From a virus, in the IMG/VR virus record IMGVR_UViG_3300030118_001181, positions 1 to 20,632 of that record: 20,632 bases of DNA. The stretch is one strand, 5' to 3'. Positions 15,701 through 20,632 of the stretch are shown piece after piece. The notes under the pieces were generated by a model. The model worked only from the letters and a program-made list of their open reading frames with translations, was not told the origin of the DNA and searched no databases. Made by a program: the position numbers and the translations under genes. The first letter of the stretch is position 1; each line of letters begins with the position of its first letter.

Positions 15701-17156
15701 AGACATAGGTGGAACTGAAGGTGCATGGGCAAAAGCTCTTGCAAAAAATAATCCACTTGTTGATATACAAGTATTAGACCCTAATCTAAAAGCTAAATTA
15801 GCTTTTGAAAGTGGAGATATAGTTACTAATGCACAATTTTTACATGCAGCATTTACACATGTTGTAAAAGATCAAGGCAAACCATTTGTAGAAGGTGGTA
15901 TTAAACAACCTGTATTTTTCCAAGGGTTTAAAAAGCCATACGCTGATATTGTGCATGAATCTATGGCATTTCAATTTATGAGTAATGAGAGAGCAGAACA
16001 AATAAAGTATATTAAAGAAAATGTGTTGAATACAAATGGTGTATTAATAATAGAAGAAAAGTTTTTAGATGACAATCAAGCAATATATGACGCTAATGAA
16101 GCTAAAAAAAATAATTTTAAAGCAGAGTATTACACACCAGAACAATTAGCAGATAAAAAATTAAATGTGTTATTAGATATGGAAGGTAATCAAGTAGCAG
16201 TACAAGAGGTTCAAAAAATATTAGGTGAGAATTTTAATAGTGTAGAACAATATTGGGATGCTGGAAACTTCAAAGGTTTTGTAGCATCAGATGATGCAAA
16301 AAAAGTAGAAGATTTTACAAATGGTATTAATGATGTAGGTTTATCACTAACTAATCATAGCTACTCTACTGCACCTAATAACACTGATATTAAAGGTGCA
16401 ATAGAAAGACAAATGTTTAACAAAGGTACAGATAGTAAACTTGCTGCACAATTAGCAGAAGAGACAGTAAAACAAAATCCTAAGTTTTTTGAAAGAGCCG
16501 CAAATGCATTAAACAATTTTGATCCTTCTTTATCAGCAACTAAATTACTTAGTAGATTAGGAGTTGTTGCTGCACCAGCGTTAAATGTATTAGGTAGAAC
16601 AGCACCACTATACGCACCTGGTGATGTATTTATAGAAAAAGTTGTAGAAAAAACTGTGCCATATTTAGATGACGCAGCAGCTAGATTAGGTTTTGCTAGA
16701 ATACCTTTTAACAAATTATTACCAACATACATATCTTATGAAATAGGAGTAGCATTAGCTGATGTTGCACAAGCAGCTTTGTATGCTTATGATGAATCAC
16801 AAAAAAAAGGTCCAAGACAAGCTAGTAATTTTCAGATAGGATTAACTAAATTATTATTACCAAAAGCATATGAAGAAGAAGCAATAAAAAGAAGTCAGAT
16901 ACCAGGAGATTTACAAGCATTTTATAATACACCTACAGGGAAAAAAGTGTTAGAGGAAGTAGATTTTGGTAGTCAATTTATGAAAGAATTAGAAGCAGAA
17001 AAAATATCTAAGTATTCTCCAGGATGGGGTTTAACTAAAGGATTGTTTAATATAGTCGGTAGCGTCTATGATGCTAGTCAAAACCCTAGTGATTATACTA
17101 CAAAAGTTAAAGAAAATCCTGCTAGTATATATAATGCAGGATTCACAGGAAGATAA
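12735..17156 (+). CDS. Polyvalent virion protein: ParB-like, two ADP-ribosyltransferase-like and methyltransferase domains
   Basis: This 1473-residue multidomain protein is probably packaged and ejected. Residues about 13-130 are ParB/sulfiredoxin-like, with GEGNHRLRAA at 100-109. Residues about 245-520 match ADP-ribosyltransferase-like domains of phage polyvalent proteins: FHGRG (252-256), LHAGTYQAAVDR (265-276), and YRNQMEDVGSTSYYF near 502-516. Residues about 755-840 form a second ADP-ribosyltransferase-like domain: R769 in VWRGGD, STS at 781-783, ExE at E830/E832. Residues about 985-1130 are a Rossmann SAM methyltransferase: LDIGGTEG (D990), VLDPN (D1015), IVHESMAF (1072-1079), then VLIIEEKF. 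The C-terminal 220 residues are Ala-rich and partly hydrophobic. The gene starts one base after the previous stop with no ribosome site. Targets are unknown; activity is inferred from motifs. Confidence 0.8.
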   Translation: MAEEKLPDADEIKIVGIFASTRTTPDGPSLVYADINDIFDFVEYDRREISAFGQQKSDRTIDAIKKTIYEKGYLFDIGESYNSSIAFPVSMGINGRIQIGEGNHRLRAAYEVAQETGQTIYVPIYAYPSNVSVAGDKFFGGVYRGKSRFVGEQTLFDALRQLMFDSGADDYAVDDKIGERLGSKSQYTGSNYLGSGGTGGNSVSQKDMKKFFTAIGVEVLTYDELPEDNVYKTGINNLTNTTNVVDEGIELFHGRGKGSRVPEDLHAGTYQAAVDRNAFMFGSENMYEMIYEIKRDFVNQVAEALENIELDDGSFYTTDYLQPEVYLPNGNVDTYDIRIDVLEDGTVDVVLGKDGEEIATVFNDSSAGYVIDELEDGTNLYSQINQEKLEDIIQNRDVDKYFGEAGGFLDPDRSFKYENGYELYRVTISPNAKVVEFTEDIQMVLDGKPKSIDPDIFVNYLESGNLATVDEILLPNGKTITLSGSNKEKINILKNEMDVVGYRNQMEDVGSTSYYFLNKDVYTETPVDAAFNKQFDEDVLKKFVQNDPYRDLDAFDTAPIDRQRLAKTFMGEVEDIADGKPLLETRMLPGDDRLQWANDVIKPNKIFNPDALTRLESSEPGDEMRYIWNDTTEFKPSELYSRIITNTATDEDITKFFIYLATHSETQAYARQPFSKPDAIADIVKIGIFSDLPLDEIIPMGQPYFEAKFINNLKSKNILIGDEIYKVLVNLVTEQGQFANLKETMRNVILEAHRDIYAANPNDYFIVWRGGDLNRFVPWQSTSKSYGSAQGVMYQMVQGGYGGGRSVDTYVVHKNNMIDLDALGLSYSNEKEIIVLTEELKSPLAKRPTTIEGRKDIRSINDWWLLAREREESFPKDGKVITNISQPLTDAGQSTQNWFSDVIDGIDPKYKPKKPYQQIIELNNPALYAFQDDYNAFIKGGGNFNQHIFTSIPTFYETQVAKMQGITNMINKNKLVVGDMSGPRPYRILDIGGTEGAWAKALAKNNPLVDIQVLDPNLKAKLAFESGDIVTNAQFLHAAFTHVVKDQGKPFVEGGIKQPVFFQGFKKPYADIVHESMAFQFMSNERAEQIKYIKENVLNTNGVLIIEEKFLDDNQAIYDANEAKKNNFKAEYYTPEQLADKKLNVLLDMEGNQVAVQEVQKILGENFNSVEQYWDAGNFKGFVASDDAKKVEDFTNGINDVGLSLTNHSYSTAPNNTDIKGAIERQMFNKGTDSKLAAQLAEETVKQNPKFFERAANALNNFDPSLSATKLLSRLGVVAAPALNVLGRTAPLYAPGDVFIEKVVEKTVPYLDDAAARLGFARIPFNKLLPTYISYEIGVALADVAQAALYAYDESQKKGPRQASNFQIGLTKLLLPKAYEEEAIKRSQIPGDLQAFYNTPTGKKVLEEVDFGSQFMKELEAEKISKYSPGWGLTKGLFNIVGSVYDASQNPSDYTTKVKENPASIYNAGFTGR
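12771..13125 (+). other. ParB/sulfiredoxin-like domain
   Basis: Residues about 13-130 of the 1473-residue protein. The order fits the ParB N-terminal fold: a strand with Arg/Glu (YDRREI), a helix (TIDAIKKTIYEKG), a strand (IAFPVSM), then GEGNHRLRAAYEVAQ at 100-114 and VPIYAY. In this fold the G-x-x-R region binds nucleotide. Known versions act as CTPases, nucleases or in polyvalent phage proteins. I cannot say which activity applies here. Confidence 0.7.
13468..14295 (+). other. ADP-ribosyltransferase-like domain 1 (polyvalent type)
   Basis: Residues about 245-520. The start has LFHGRGKG and LHAGTYQAAVDR, the H-G-x and H-x-G-T-x-x-A-A pattern of the polyvalent-protein ADP-ribosyltransferase-like family. 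The end has YRNQMEDVGSTSYYFLN, which matches the family's closing strand (Y-x-N-x-x-E-D-x-G-x-x-S-Y). The centre (about 320-420) holds an inserted beta-rich stretch that reads YTTDYLQPEVYLPNG and DVVLGKDGEEIATV. Whether it still binds NAD is not known. Confidence 0.62.
14997..15254 (+). other. ADP-ribosyltransferase-like domain 2 with R, STS and ExE
   Basis: Residues about 755-840 show the three signatures of the R-S-E class in order: R769 in IVWRGGD, S781-T-S783, and E830-K-E832 followed by IIVL. Between them is SYGSAQGVMYQM, a helix typical after the STS strand, and DTYVVHKNNMIDLDALG. The ExE pair is the arginine-modifying signature in well-studied enzymes such as T4 Alt. The Arg-to-STS spacing of 12 residues is short for classical toxins but plausible for phage variants. 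Confidence 0.68.
15687..16125 (+). other. Class I SAM-dependent methyltransferase domain
   Basis: Residues about 985-1130. Motif I is LDIGGTEGAW with D990, G992, G993 and G996 forming the SAM loop. The acidic residue closing strand 2 is D1015 in VLDPN, motif IV is the ADIVHESMAFQF strand (D1071, E1075), and the later strand is GVLIIEEKF. Substrate is unknown: I do not see the NPPY or DPPY of N6-adenine enzymes, nor a PC motif of cytosine-C5 enzymes. A protein, RNA or small-molecule target is open. Confidence 0.78.
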
Positions 17157-18791
17157 ATGGAATTAACAACAGAACAAATAATAGATTATCAAACTATCCT
17201 AAAGGAAAATGGTTTTGACCCTGGTCCTATAGATGGAATTATAGGTCCTCAAACTAGACAAGCAGCAAGAGATGCTATGGCAAGTGGTAATCTTCCTTTA
17301 AATATAAGAGCAGTCATAAGTAAAATAAGAGCTACAGAAGGTTTAGTGTTTGGAACTGATGCTAATACAGAAGAAACAGAAGATACAACAATGTATTGGG
17401 GTAGATATGATAGTGGCTCATGGTTTACATCAACACTTGGTGGTAAGCCAGAAGGTTCTAAATGGGCATGGGAATTACCAGAGTTTGAAGGCACATCACA
17501 AGAAGATTACACATCTGACAATACATTAGAAGAAGTTTTAGATAAAGTTACAGATCCTGCTGTAAATCCACCAGGTGGCGGTGGTGGTGAAGGCGGTGGT
17601 GGTGAAGGTGATGTATCTACAGGTTTTCAAGGTACACAACTATGGGAATTAGATGGTAAAACATATGTAGTATTTTCTGTTCCAGATACAGATATATTTA
17701 TAAGATACGAAGCTGACCAACCTACATTAGATTTATATTATTCAAGTGGTAGAGAAAAACCAGATGTAATATCTAAATCTGTTGATGATGAAGAATGGGT
17801 GAACTCTAGTTTTTTTGGTAGTTTAGCTGAAGTAGATGAAGATATATTATTAGGTGACAAAGACCCATTTACAGGATTAGCAGATAAATTTGATACTGCT
17901 AAAAAATATAGACCATGGTTAGAAGATGATGAGTTGTATGACATATGGTTAGAAGCATTTATAGAAAATAGAGATATATTAGATGAAGAGTGGAAAACAA
18001 CAGAGTGGTGGCGTACACATACACAAGAAGAAAGAGATTGGCTATTATTATCACAGGGTCAAGATTTAAGTACACTACCAGCAGATGCAACAGCATATCT
18101 AAATAACAACATAATTAAATTTAGAGATATGTTTAAAGCTGCAGGTGTAACAAACATAGAAGATATTGTAAACACAAATGGTGAGTCATTTTTAGATTGG
18201 TTTTCATTTAACTTTACATCAGGTAAATGGACAGAACTATATACATTAGATCAATTAAAAGCTATTGCTGACCCTAGTACAGGTATAGAACAAGATGAAG
18301 CTATTACTACCTGGATGCAAGGTAAAGCTGAAGGTGTTGATGTATCTACAACTAAACAATTTGAAGCACAAGTAGAAAACCTAGCTAATGAATGGTTAGG
18401 ACCATTGTATGGTGTATTGACTGATGAACAAAAATCTGATTATGCAGCTATGATCCGCAACGCAGAGTCAGAAGAGATAGGTGCAAGTAATGTAATAGAA
18501 AAATTTAAAGGTATTAGAGGCACATTGTTTGGAGATTATGATGAAAACCTAACATACAATGAAATAGCTACACCATGGAGAAATTATAGTTTTCAGTTAT
18601 TAGGACAAAGAATGGATGAGACAGATGCTACATTTGTAGATGTTATAAAAGCTAATGACCAAAAAACTGCAACAACAATGCTGACTGAATGGGGTATAAA
18701 TAATAATGCAACAACATTATTAGACAAAGTAACAGATGATATAGGACAAGCACTAGGTGCTGGTCAAGTTGTAAGAGGGGTAGCTACATAA
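17157..18791 (+). CDS. Peptidoglycan-binding domain protein, virion-associated
   Basis: Residues 6-45 match the PG_binding_1 fold: IIDYQTILKENGFDPGPIDG, then IIGPQTRQAA, the D-G-x-x-G-x-x-T-x-x-A pattern that grips the glycan-peptide. A glycine-rich linker (about 139-153, five and four Gly around Glu) follows. The rest (about 155-544) is rich in Trp and acidic residues with many short helices (EWKTTEWWRTHTQEERDWLL) and is not recognised. It begins directly after the stop of the polyvalent gene, with AGGAAG at 17147-17152. It has no catalytic motif, so it probably anchors the virion or ejected complex to the wall while the lysozyme-like protein cuts. Length and position suggest a virion protein. 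Confidence 0.72.
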   Translation: MELTTEQIIDYQTILKENGFDPGPIDGIIGPQTRQAARDAMASGNLPLNIRAVISKIRATEGLVFGTDANTEETEDTTMYWGRYDSGSWFTSTLGGKPEGSKWAWELPEFEGTSQEDYTSDNTLEEVLDKVTDPAVNPPGGGGGEGGGGEGDVSTGFQGTQLWELDGKTYVVFSVPDTDIFIRYEADQPTLDLYYSSGREKPDVISKSVDDEEWVNSSFFGSLAEVDEDILLGDKDPFTGLADKFDTAKKYRPWLEDDELYDIWLEAFIENRDILDEEWKTTEWWRTHTQEERDWLLLSQGQDLSTLPADATAYLNNNIIKFRDMFKAAGVTNIEDIVNTNGESFLDWFSFNFTSGKWTELYTLDQLKAIADPSTGIEQDEAITTWMQGKAEGVDVSTTKQFEAQVENLANEWLGPLYGVLTDEQKSDYAAMIRNAESEEIGASNVIEKFKGIRGTLFGDYDENLTYNEIATPWRNYSFQLLGQRMDETDATFVDVIKANDQKTATTMLTEWGINNNATTLLDKVTDDIGQALGAGQVVRGVAT

Positions 18792-19666
18792 TGGCATTAA
18801 CACAAGCAGGTATAGACAATATAAAAAATTTAGTACAAACAAAGTATGGTTTTAATTTACCAGATAATTTACTAGCTTTAGTATCTCGTGAGTATGTAGC
18901 TAGTGGTAATGATATTGCAGAAGCTATAACACAAATGCGTAAGAGTCAAGAGTATGCAGAAGTTTTTGCAGGTAATTTAAACCCAGATGGTGTAACTGTT
19001 AAATATTCAGAGTCAGAATATCTAAACATTGTAGATGCTTACAAAAGAAAAATAGAATCATTAGGTGTAAATGCAGATTTAATTATGACAGGTGATAGAC
19101 AAAAAACATTGATAGAAAATGTTGTATCTCCAGATGAGTTTGGTACAAGATTGTCTGCATTATATAACCAAGTTGTAACTGCTATACCACAAGTCAAAGA
19201 GTTTTATAAGACAAACTTTGATAGAGATTTAACTGATGTAGAAATACTAGCATCTGCTATAGACCCTAAAGTAGGACAAGATATTATTAGCGGTGCTATT
19301 GGTGCAAGAGATGTATTAGCACAAAGAATAGTCAGAGCAGAAATAGGTGGTCAAGCACTTAAAGCTGGGTTTGAAATATCACAAGCACAAGCTGACGCAT
19401 TACGACAAATGGGTATATCTGGTCAACAAGCAGGTCAAGCGTTTCAACAAGCTAGTCAAATAGCATCAATAGCAGCTAGACAAGGTAGGCAACTAGGACA
19501 AACAGAAGCTGAAGCAGCTATAGAAGTAGTTGAAGGATTATCTGGACAAGAAGCAGAACAAAGACAATTAGAAAAATTATTAGCACAACAACAAGCTGAA
19601 TCCTCTGCACAATTAGGTGCAGTAACAACACGATCTGGTGCAGTCACTGGTTTAACTGAACAATAA
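18791..19666 (+). CDS. Helical Gln/Ala-rich virion protein, unknown function
   Basis: This 291-residue protein is not recognised. The start is the ATG of TAATG overlapping the upstream stop; AGAGGGG at 18774-18780 is the likely ribosome site, 10 bases away. Residues 1-175 are helical and acidic (EYLNIVDAYKRKIESLG, LTDVEILASAIDP). Residues about 185-275 are rich in Gln and Ala (ISGQQAGQAFQQASQIASIA), compatible with coiled-coil or amphipathic helices; residues 276-291 end with Thr, Ser and Gly. There are no cysteines, transmembrane segments or signal peptide. It is the last gene before the capsid promoter. Helical Ala/Gln-rich proteins of this size are common among internal virion or ejection proteins; this is only analogy. 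Confidence 0.75.
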   Translation: MALTQAGIDNIKNLVQTKYGFNLPDNLLALVSREYVASGNDIAEAITQMRKSQEYAEVFAGNLNPDGVTVKYSESEYLNIVDAYKRKIESLGVNADLIMTGDRQKTLIENVVSPDEFGTRLSALYNQVVTAIPQVKEFYKTNFDRDLTDVEILASAIDPKVGQDIISGAIGARDVLAQRIVRAEIGGQALKAGFEISQAQADALRQMGISGQQAGQAFQQASQIASIAARQGRQLGQTEAEAAIEVVEGLSGQEAEQRQLEKLLAQQQAESSAQLGAVTTRSGAVTGLTEQ

Positions 19667-19667
19667 C

Positions 19668-19694
19668 TTGCAATCTTAATTGATGTGATATAAT
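19668..19694 (+). promoter_or_regulatory. Sigma-70-type promoter with extended -10
   Basis: TATAAT lies at 19689-19694, preceded by TG at 19686-19687 and one base, giving the full TGnTATAAT extended -10. A -35-like TTGCAA is at 19668-19673 with a 15-base spacer, shorter than the ideal 17, which an extended -10 can compensate for. The transcript would begin near 19700-19702. The only genes downstream in the window are scaffold and capsid, so it likely supplies extra capsid message. Confidence 0.7.
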
Positions 19695-19700
19695 AGTTAT

Positions 19701-19774
19701 GACCCTATAGATAGGTCTGGGGGTAAAACTAGACCTTCATTTTGTAATCGGTCTTGATGCCTACTGACAAGACC
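19701..19774 (+). promoter_or_regulatory. Leader RNA with alternating complementary segments
   Basis: Five alternating segments can pair with neighbours: GACC (19701-19704), AGGTCT (19713-19718), AGACCT (19731-19736), GGTCTTG (19750-19756) and CAAGACC (19768-19774). Segments 2 and 3 form 6 perfect pairs plus G-U and G-C extensions; segments 4 and 5 form 7 perfect pairs with an 11-base loop. Pairing 3 with 4 (5 bp) or 1 with 2 would be mutually exclusive with these. No T-run follows, so this is not an intrinsic terminator. Confidence 0.55.
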
Positions 19775-19809
19775 TGTCAAATAAAAACAGTAGTGTAAGA
19801 CTAAAAATC

Positions 19810-19830
19810 AGTGGTTACTTATACACCACT
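19810..19830 (+). promoter_or_regulatory. Small stem-loop ahead of the scaffold gene
   Basis: AGTGGT (19810-19815) and ACCACT (19825-19830) are perfect reverse complements with a 9-base loop. It sits 21 bases before the first possible scaffold start and could affect message stability or ribosome access. Confidence 0.45.
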
Positions 19831-19851
19831 TGTAAAAATATCGTATAAAGA

Positions 19852-20307
19852 ATGGACAATAGAATAATGGCAGAAGAACTAAACAACCCTGACACTGAAG
19901 GCGATAAGAACTGGAAAGAGATGAGGGAGAAACTAAATCTCTACGAAGCAAAGATCGCAGAATACGAAGGTAAAGAAAGACAAGAAGTTTTTAAACAAGC
20001 AGGTCTTGACACTACTAAAGGTGTAGGAAAAGCAGTTGAGATGATGTACGAAGGTGATTTAACTGTAGAAGGAATCCAACAATACGCATCAGAAGAATTT
20101 AAAGTTGAGTTTGGGAATCAAGACAGATTACAAGAAAATGTAGAACAAAGTCAAGAAAGACTGGACAACATACAAAAAAATTCTGTTGTAGATCTTTACA
20201 ACACAGATGTAGTATCGCAGGTTAGAGATATAGAAAAATCAGGAACTGTGCGTGATTCAATAGCTGCCAAGCTCTCTGTTATAGAAGAAGCAAAAAAGAA
20301 CAACTAA
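19852..20307 (+). CDS. Capsid scaffolding protein
   Basis: Probably the internal scaffold that guides capsid assembly and then leaves the prohead. It has 151 residues from the ATG at 19852, or 146 from the ATG at 19867 (MAEELNNPD). Neither has a good ribosome site, so the start is open; the second gives an N-terminus more typical of such proteins. It is highly charged and helical with no cysteine. Residues about 19-45 look like a coiled coil (KEMREKLNLYEAKIAEYEGK), followed by FKQAGLDTTKGVGKAVEMMY and LTVEGIQQYASEEF, which resemble the central motif of scaffolds in actinophage-like genomes. The position just before the major capsid gene is the classical scaffold slot. It is the first gene after the internal promoter. 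Confidence 0.8.
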   Translation: MDNRIMAEELNNPDTEGDKNWKEMREKLNLYEAKIAEYEGKERQEVFKQAGLDTTKGVGKAVEMMYEGDLTVEGIQQYASEEFKVEFGNQDRLQENVEQSQERLDNIQKNSVVDLYNTDVVSQVRDIEKSGTVRDSIAAKLSVIEEAKKNN

Positions 20308-20329
20308 GTAGTAGCTTTTACTTCTTCTA
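20282..20329 (+). promoter_or_regulatory. Long stem-loop at the scaffold-capsid junction
   Basis: TAGAAGAAG (20282-20290) pairs perfectly with CTTCTTCTA (20321-20329). After one C-A mismatch, AAAA (20292-20295) pairs with TTTT (20316-20319), giving 13 pairs around a 20-base loop. The scaffold stop codon (20305-20307) lies in the loop. It is followed by A-rich sequence, not a T-run, so it is unlikely to terminate transcription. It may protect or process the capsid message. Confidence 0.55.
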
Positions 20330-20352
20330 AAAACAACTAAGACAATTAACAT

Positions 20353-20360
20353 AGGAGAAG
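20353..20360 (+). promoter_or_regulatory. Strong ribosome binding site of the capsid gene
   Basis: AGGAGAAG sits 6 bases before the capsid ATG. It is the best combination of sequence and spacing among the genes here, and fits the high copy number of the capsid protein. Confidence 0.85.
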
Positions 20361-20366
20361 ATTAAA

Positions 20367-20632
20367 ATGGCAAGTATTTCGTTAACAAACGATACAATAT
20401 ATGCACAAAATATTAATAACTTTGCTGGTGAATTGTTTAAAGTTGGCGGTCAAAGAACACCTTTGCTTTCAGCAGTTGGTGGTTTGAATGGTGGTAAAGT
20501 ATTAAACTCTACATATTGGCAAGTCCAAGTAGAAGATAGTGCAATCATTAATTCAGAACCAACTAAAGGACAAGAAGGTAATACACCTACAGAATATCTT
20601 GGAAGAGATAGAAGTGCATTTACATATGTAAC
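20367..20632 (+). CDS. Major capsid protein, 3'-truncated by the window edge
   Basis: Probably the main shell protein with the HK97 fold. Only the first 88 residues are in the window. The ATG at 20367 follows AGGAGAAG at 6 bases. The N-terminus (MASISLTNDTIYAQNINNFA) has no signal or membrane segment. Residues about 27-60 (VGGQRTPLLSAVGGLNGGKV, then STYWQVQVEDS) and the last visible stretch (TPTEYLGRDRSAFTYV) recall the N-terminal region of SU10-like capsid proteins, where a G-R-x-R motif precedes the first core strand. Placement straight after scaffold supports the call. No family-defining core is visible because the gene is cut. Confidence 0.82.
   Translation, partial: MASISLTNDTIYAQNINNFAGELFKVGGQRTPLLSAVGGLNGGKVLNSTYWQVQVEDSAIINSEPTKGQEGNTPTEYLGRDRSAFTYV

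Larger units (their letters stand above)
19667..19851 (+). other. Non-coding leader between the large-protein genes and scaffold
   Basis: This is the longest gap in the window, about 185 bases. It holds an extended -10 promoter near its start, then roughly 150 bases of untranslated leader with several inverted repeats, and no credible ORF. I see no tRNA cloverleaf and no hairpin followed by a T-run, so transcription from upstream may read through into scaffold and capsid. Confidence 0.8.

Noticed and set aside
19699-19710. ATG-ACC-CTA-TAG mini reading frame in the leader
   Set aside because: The ATG overlaps the predicted transcript start and has no ribosome site, so translation as a leader peptide is unlikely.
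19731-19780. Leader hairpins as an intrinsic terminator
   Set aside because: Stems are short and are not followed by a T-run; the sequence after them is A-rich.
1-20632. tRNA genes, insertion sequences or integrase/attachment sites
   Set aside because: No cloverleaf, terminal inverted repeats, transposase or integrase motif was seen; apart from the scaffold leader there is almost no non-coding space.

Overview
The window looks like the start of the structural (late) module of a tailed double-stranded DNA phage. It is AT-rich (by eye about one third G+C), every gene is on the + strand, and genes overlap or abut by a few bases. The order is terminase large subunit (5' end missing), portal, two small proteins, a run of very large proteins, scaffold, and major capsid protein (3' end missing). 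Tail genes are not in the window. Host is an inference: the Thr/Pro linker in the lysozyme-like protein (TTTTVPETTTTT type) is common in cell-surface proteins of Acidimicrobiia-like actinobacteria. Together with the low G+C this would suit a phage of small marine or freshwater actinobacteria, but it is not proof.

Layout. 1-1218 terminase (Walker B, coupling motif and RNase H-like nuclease visible); 1223-2983 portal; 2964-3188 and 3182-3559 small proteins; 3556-10716 a 2386-residue protein with a glycine-zipper membrane-like segment; 10716-11669 an unrecognised acidic protein; 11669-12733 a lytic-transglycosylase-like protein with a Thr/Pro linker; 12735-17156 a 1473-residue multidomain protein; 17157-18791 a protein with an N-terminal peptidoglycan-binding domain; 18791-19666 a helical Gln/Ala-rich protein; 19667-19851 a non-coding leader with an extended -10 promoter and several hairpins; 19852-20307 scaffold; 20367-end major capsid protein.

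The most interesting part is the roughly 16 kb between portal and scaffold. The 1473-residue protein reads as a 'polyvalent' phage protein. It has a ParB/sulfiredoxin-like domain, an ADP-ribosyltransferase-like domain of the kind found in polyvalent proteins, a second ADP-ribosyltransferase-like domain with R, STS and ExE motifs, and a class I SAM-dependent methyltransferase. Its neighbours carry murein-cleaving, murein-binding and membrane-inserting features. I infer that these proteins are packaged in the virion and ejected with the DNA: they open the wall, cross the membrane and deliver enzymes that modify host molecules before phage transcription starts. This resembles the T7 internal virion proteins or T4 Alt in concept, but the gene content and position are different.

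Expression. From 1 to 19666 the genes look like one translationally coupled operon, with weak ribosome sites for several of the giant genes. Scaffold and capsid have their own strong promoter, a structured 5' leader, a stem-loop at the scaffold-capsid junction, and a near-ideal ribosome site for the capsid gene. This fits the need for many capsid copies and few copies of the large proteins.
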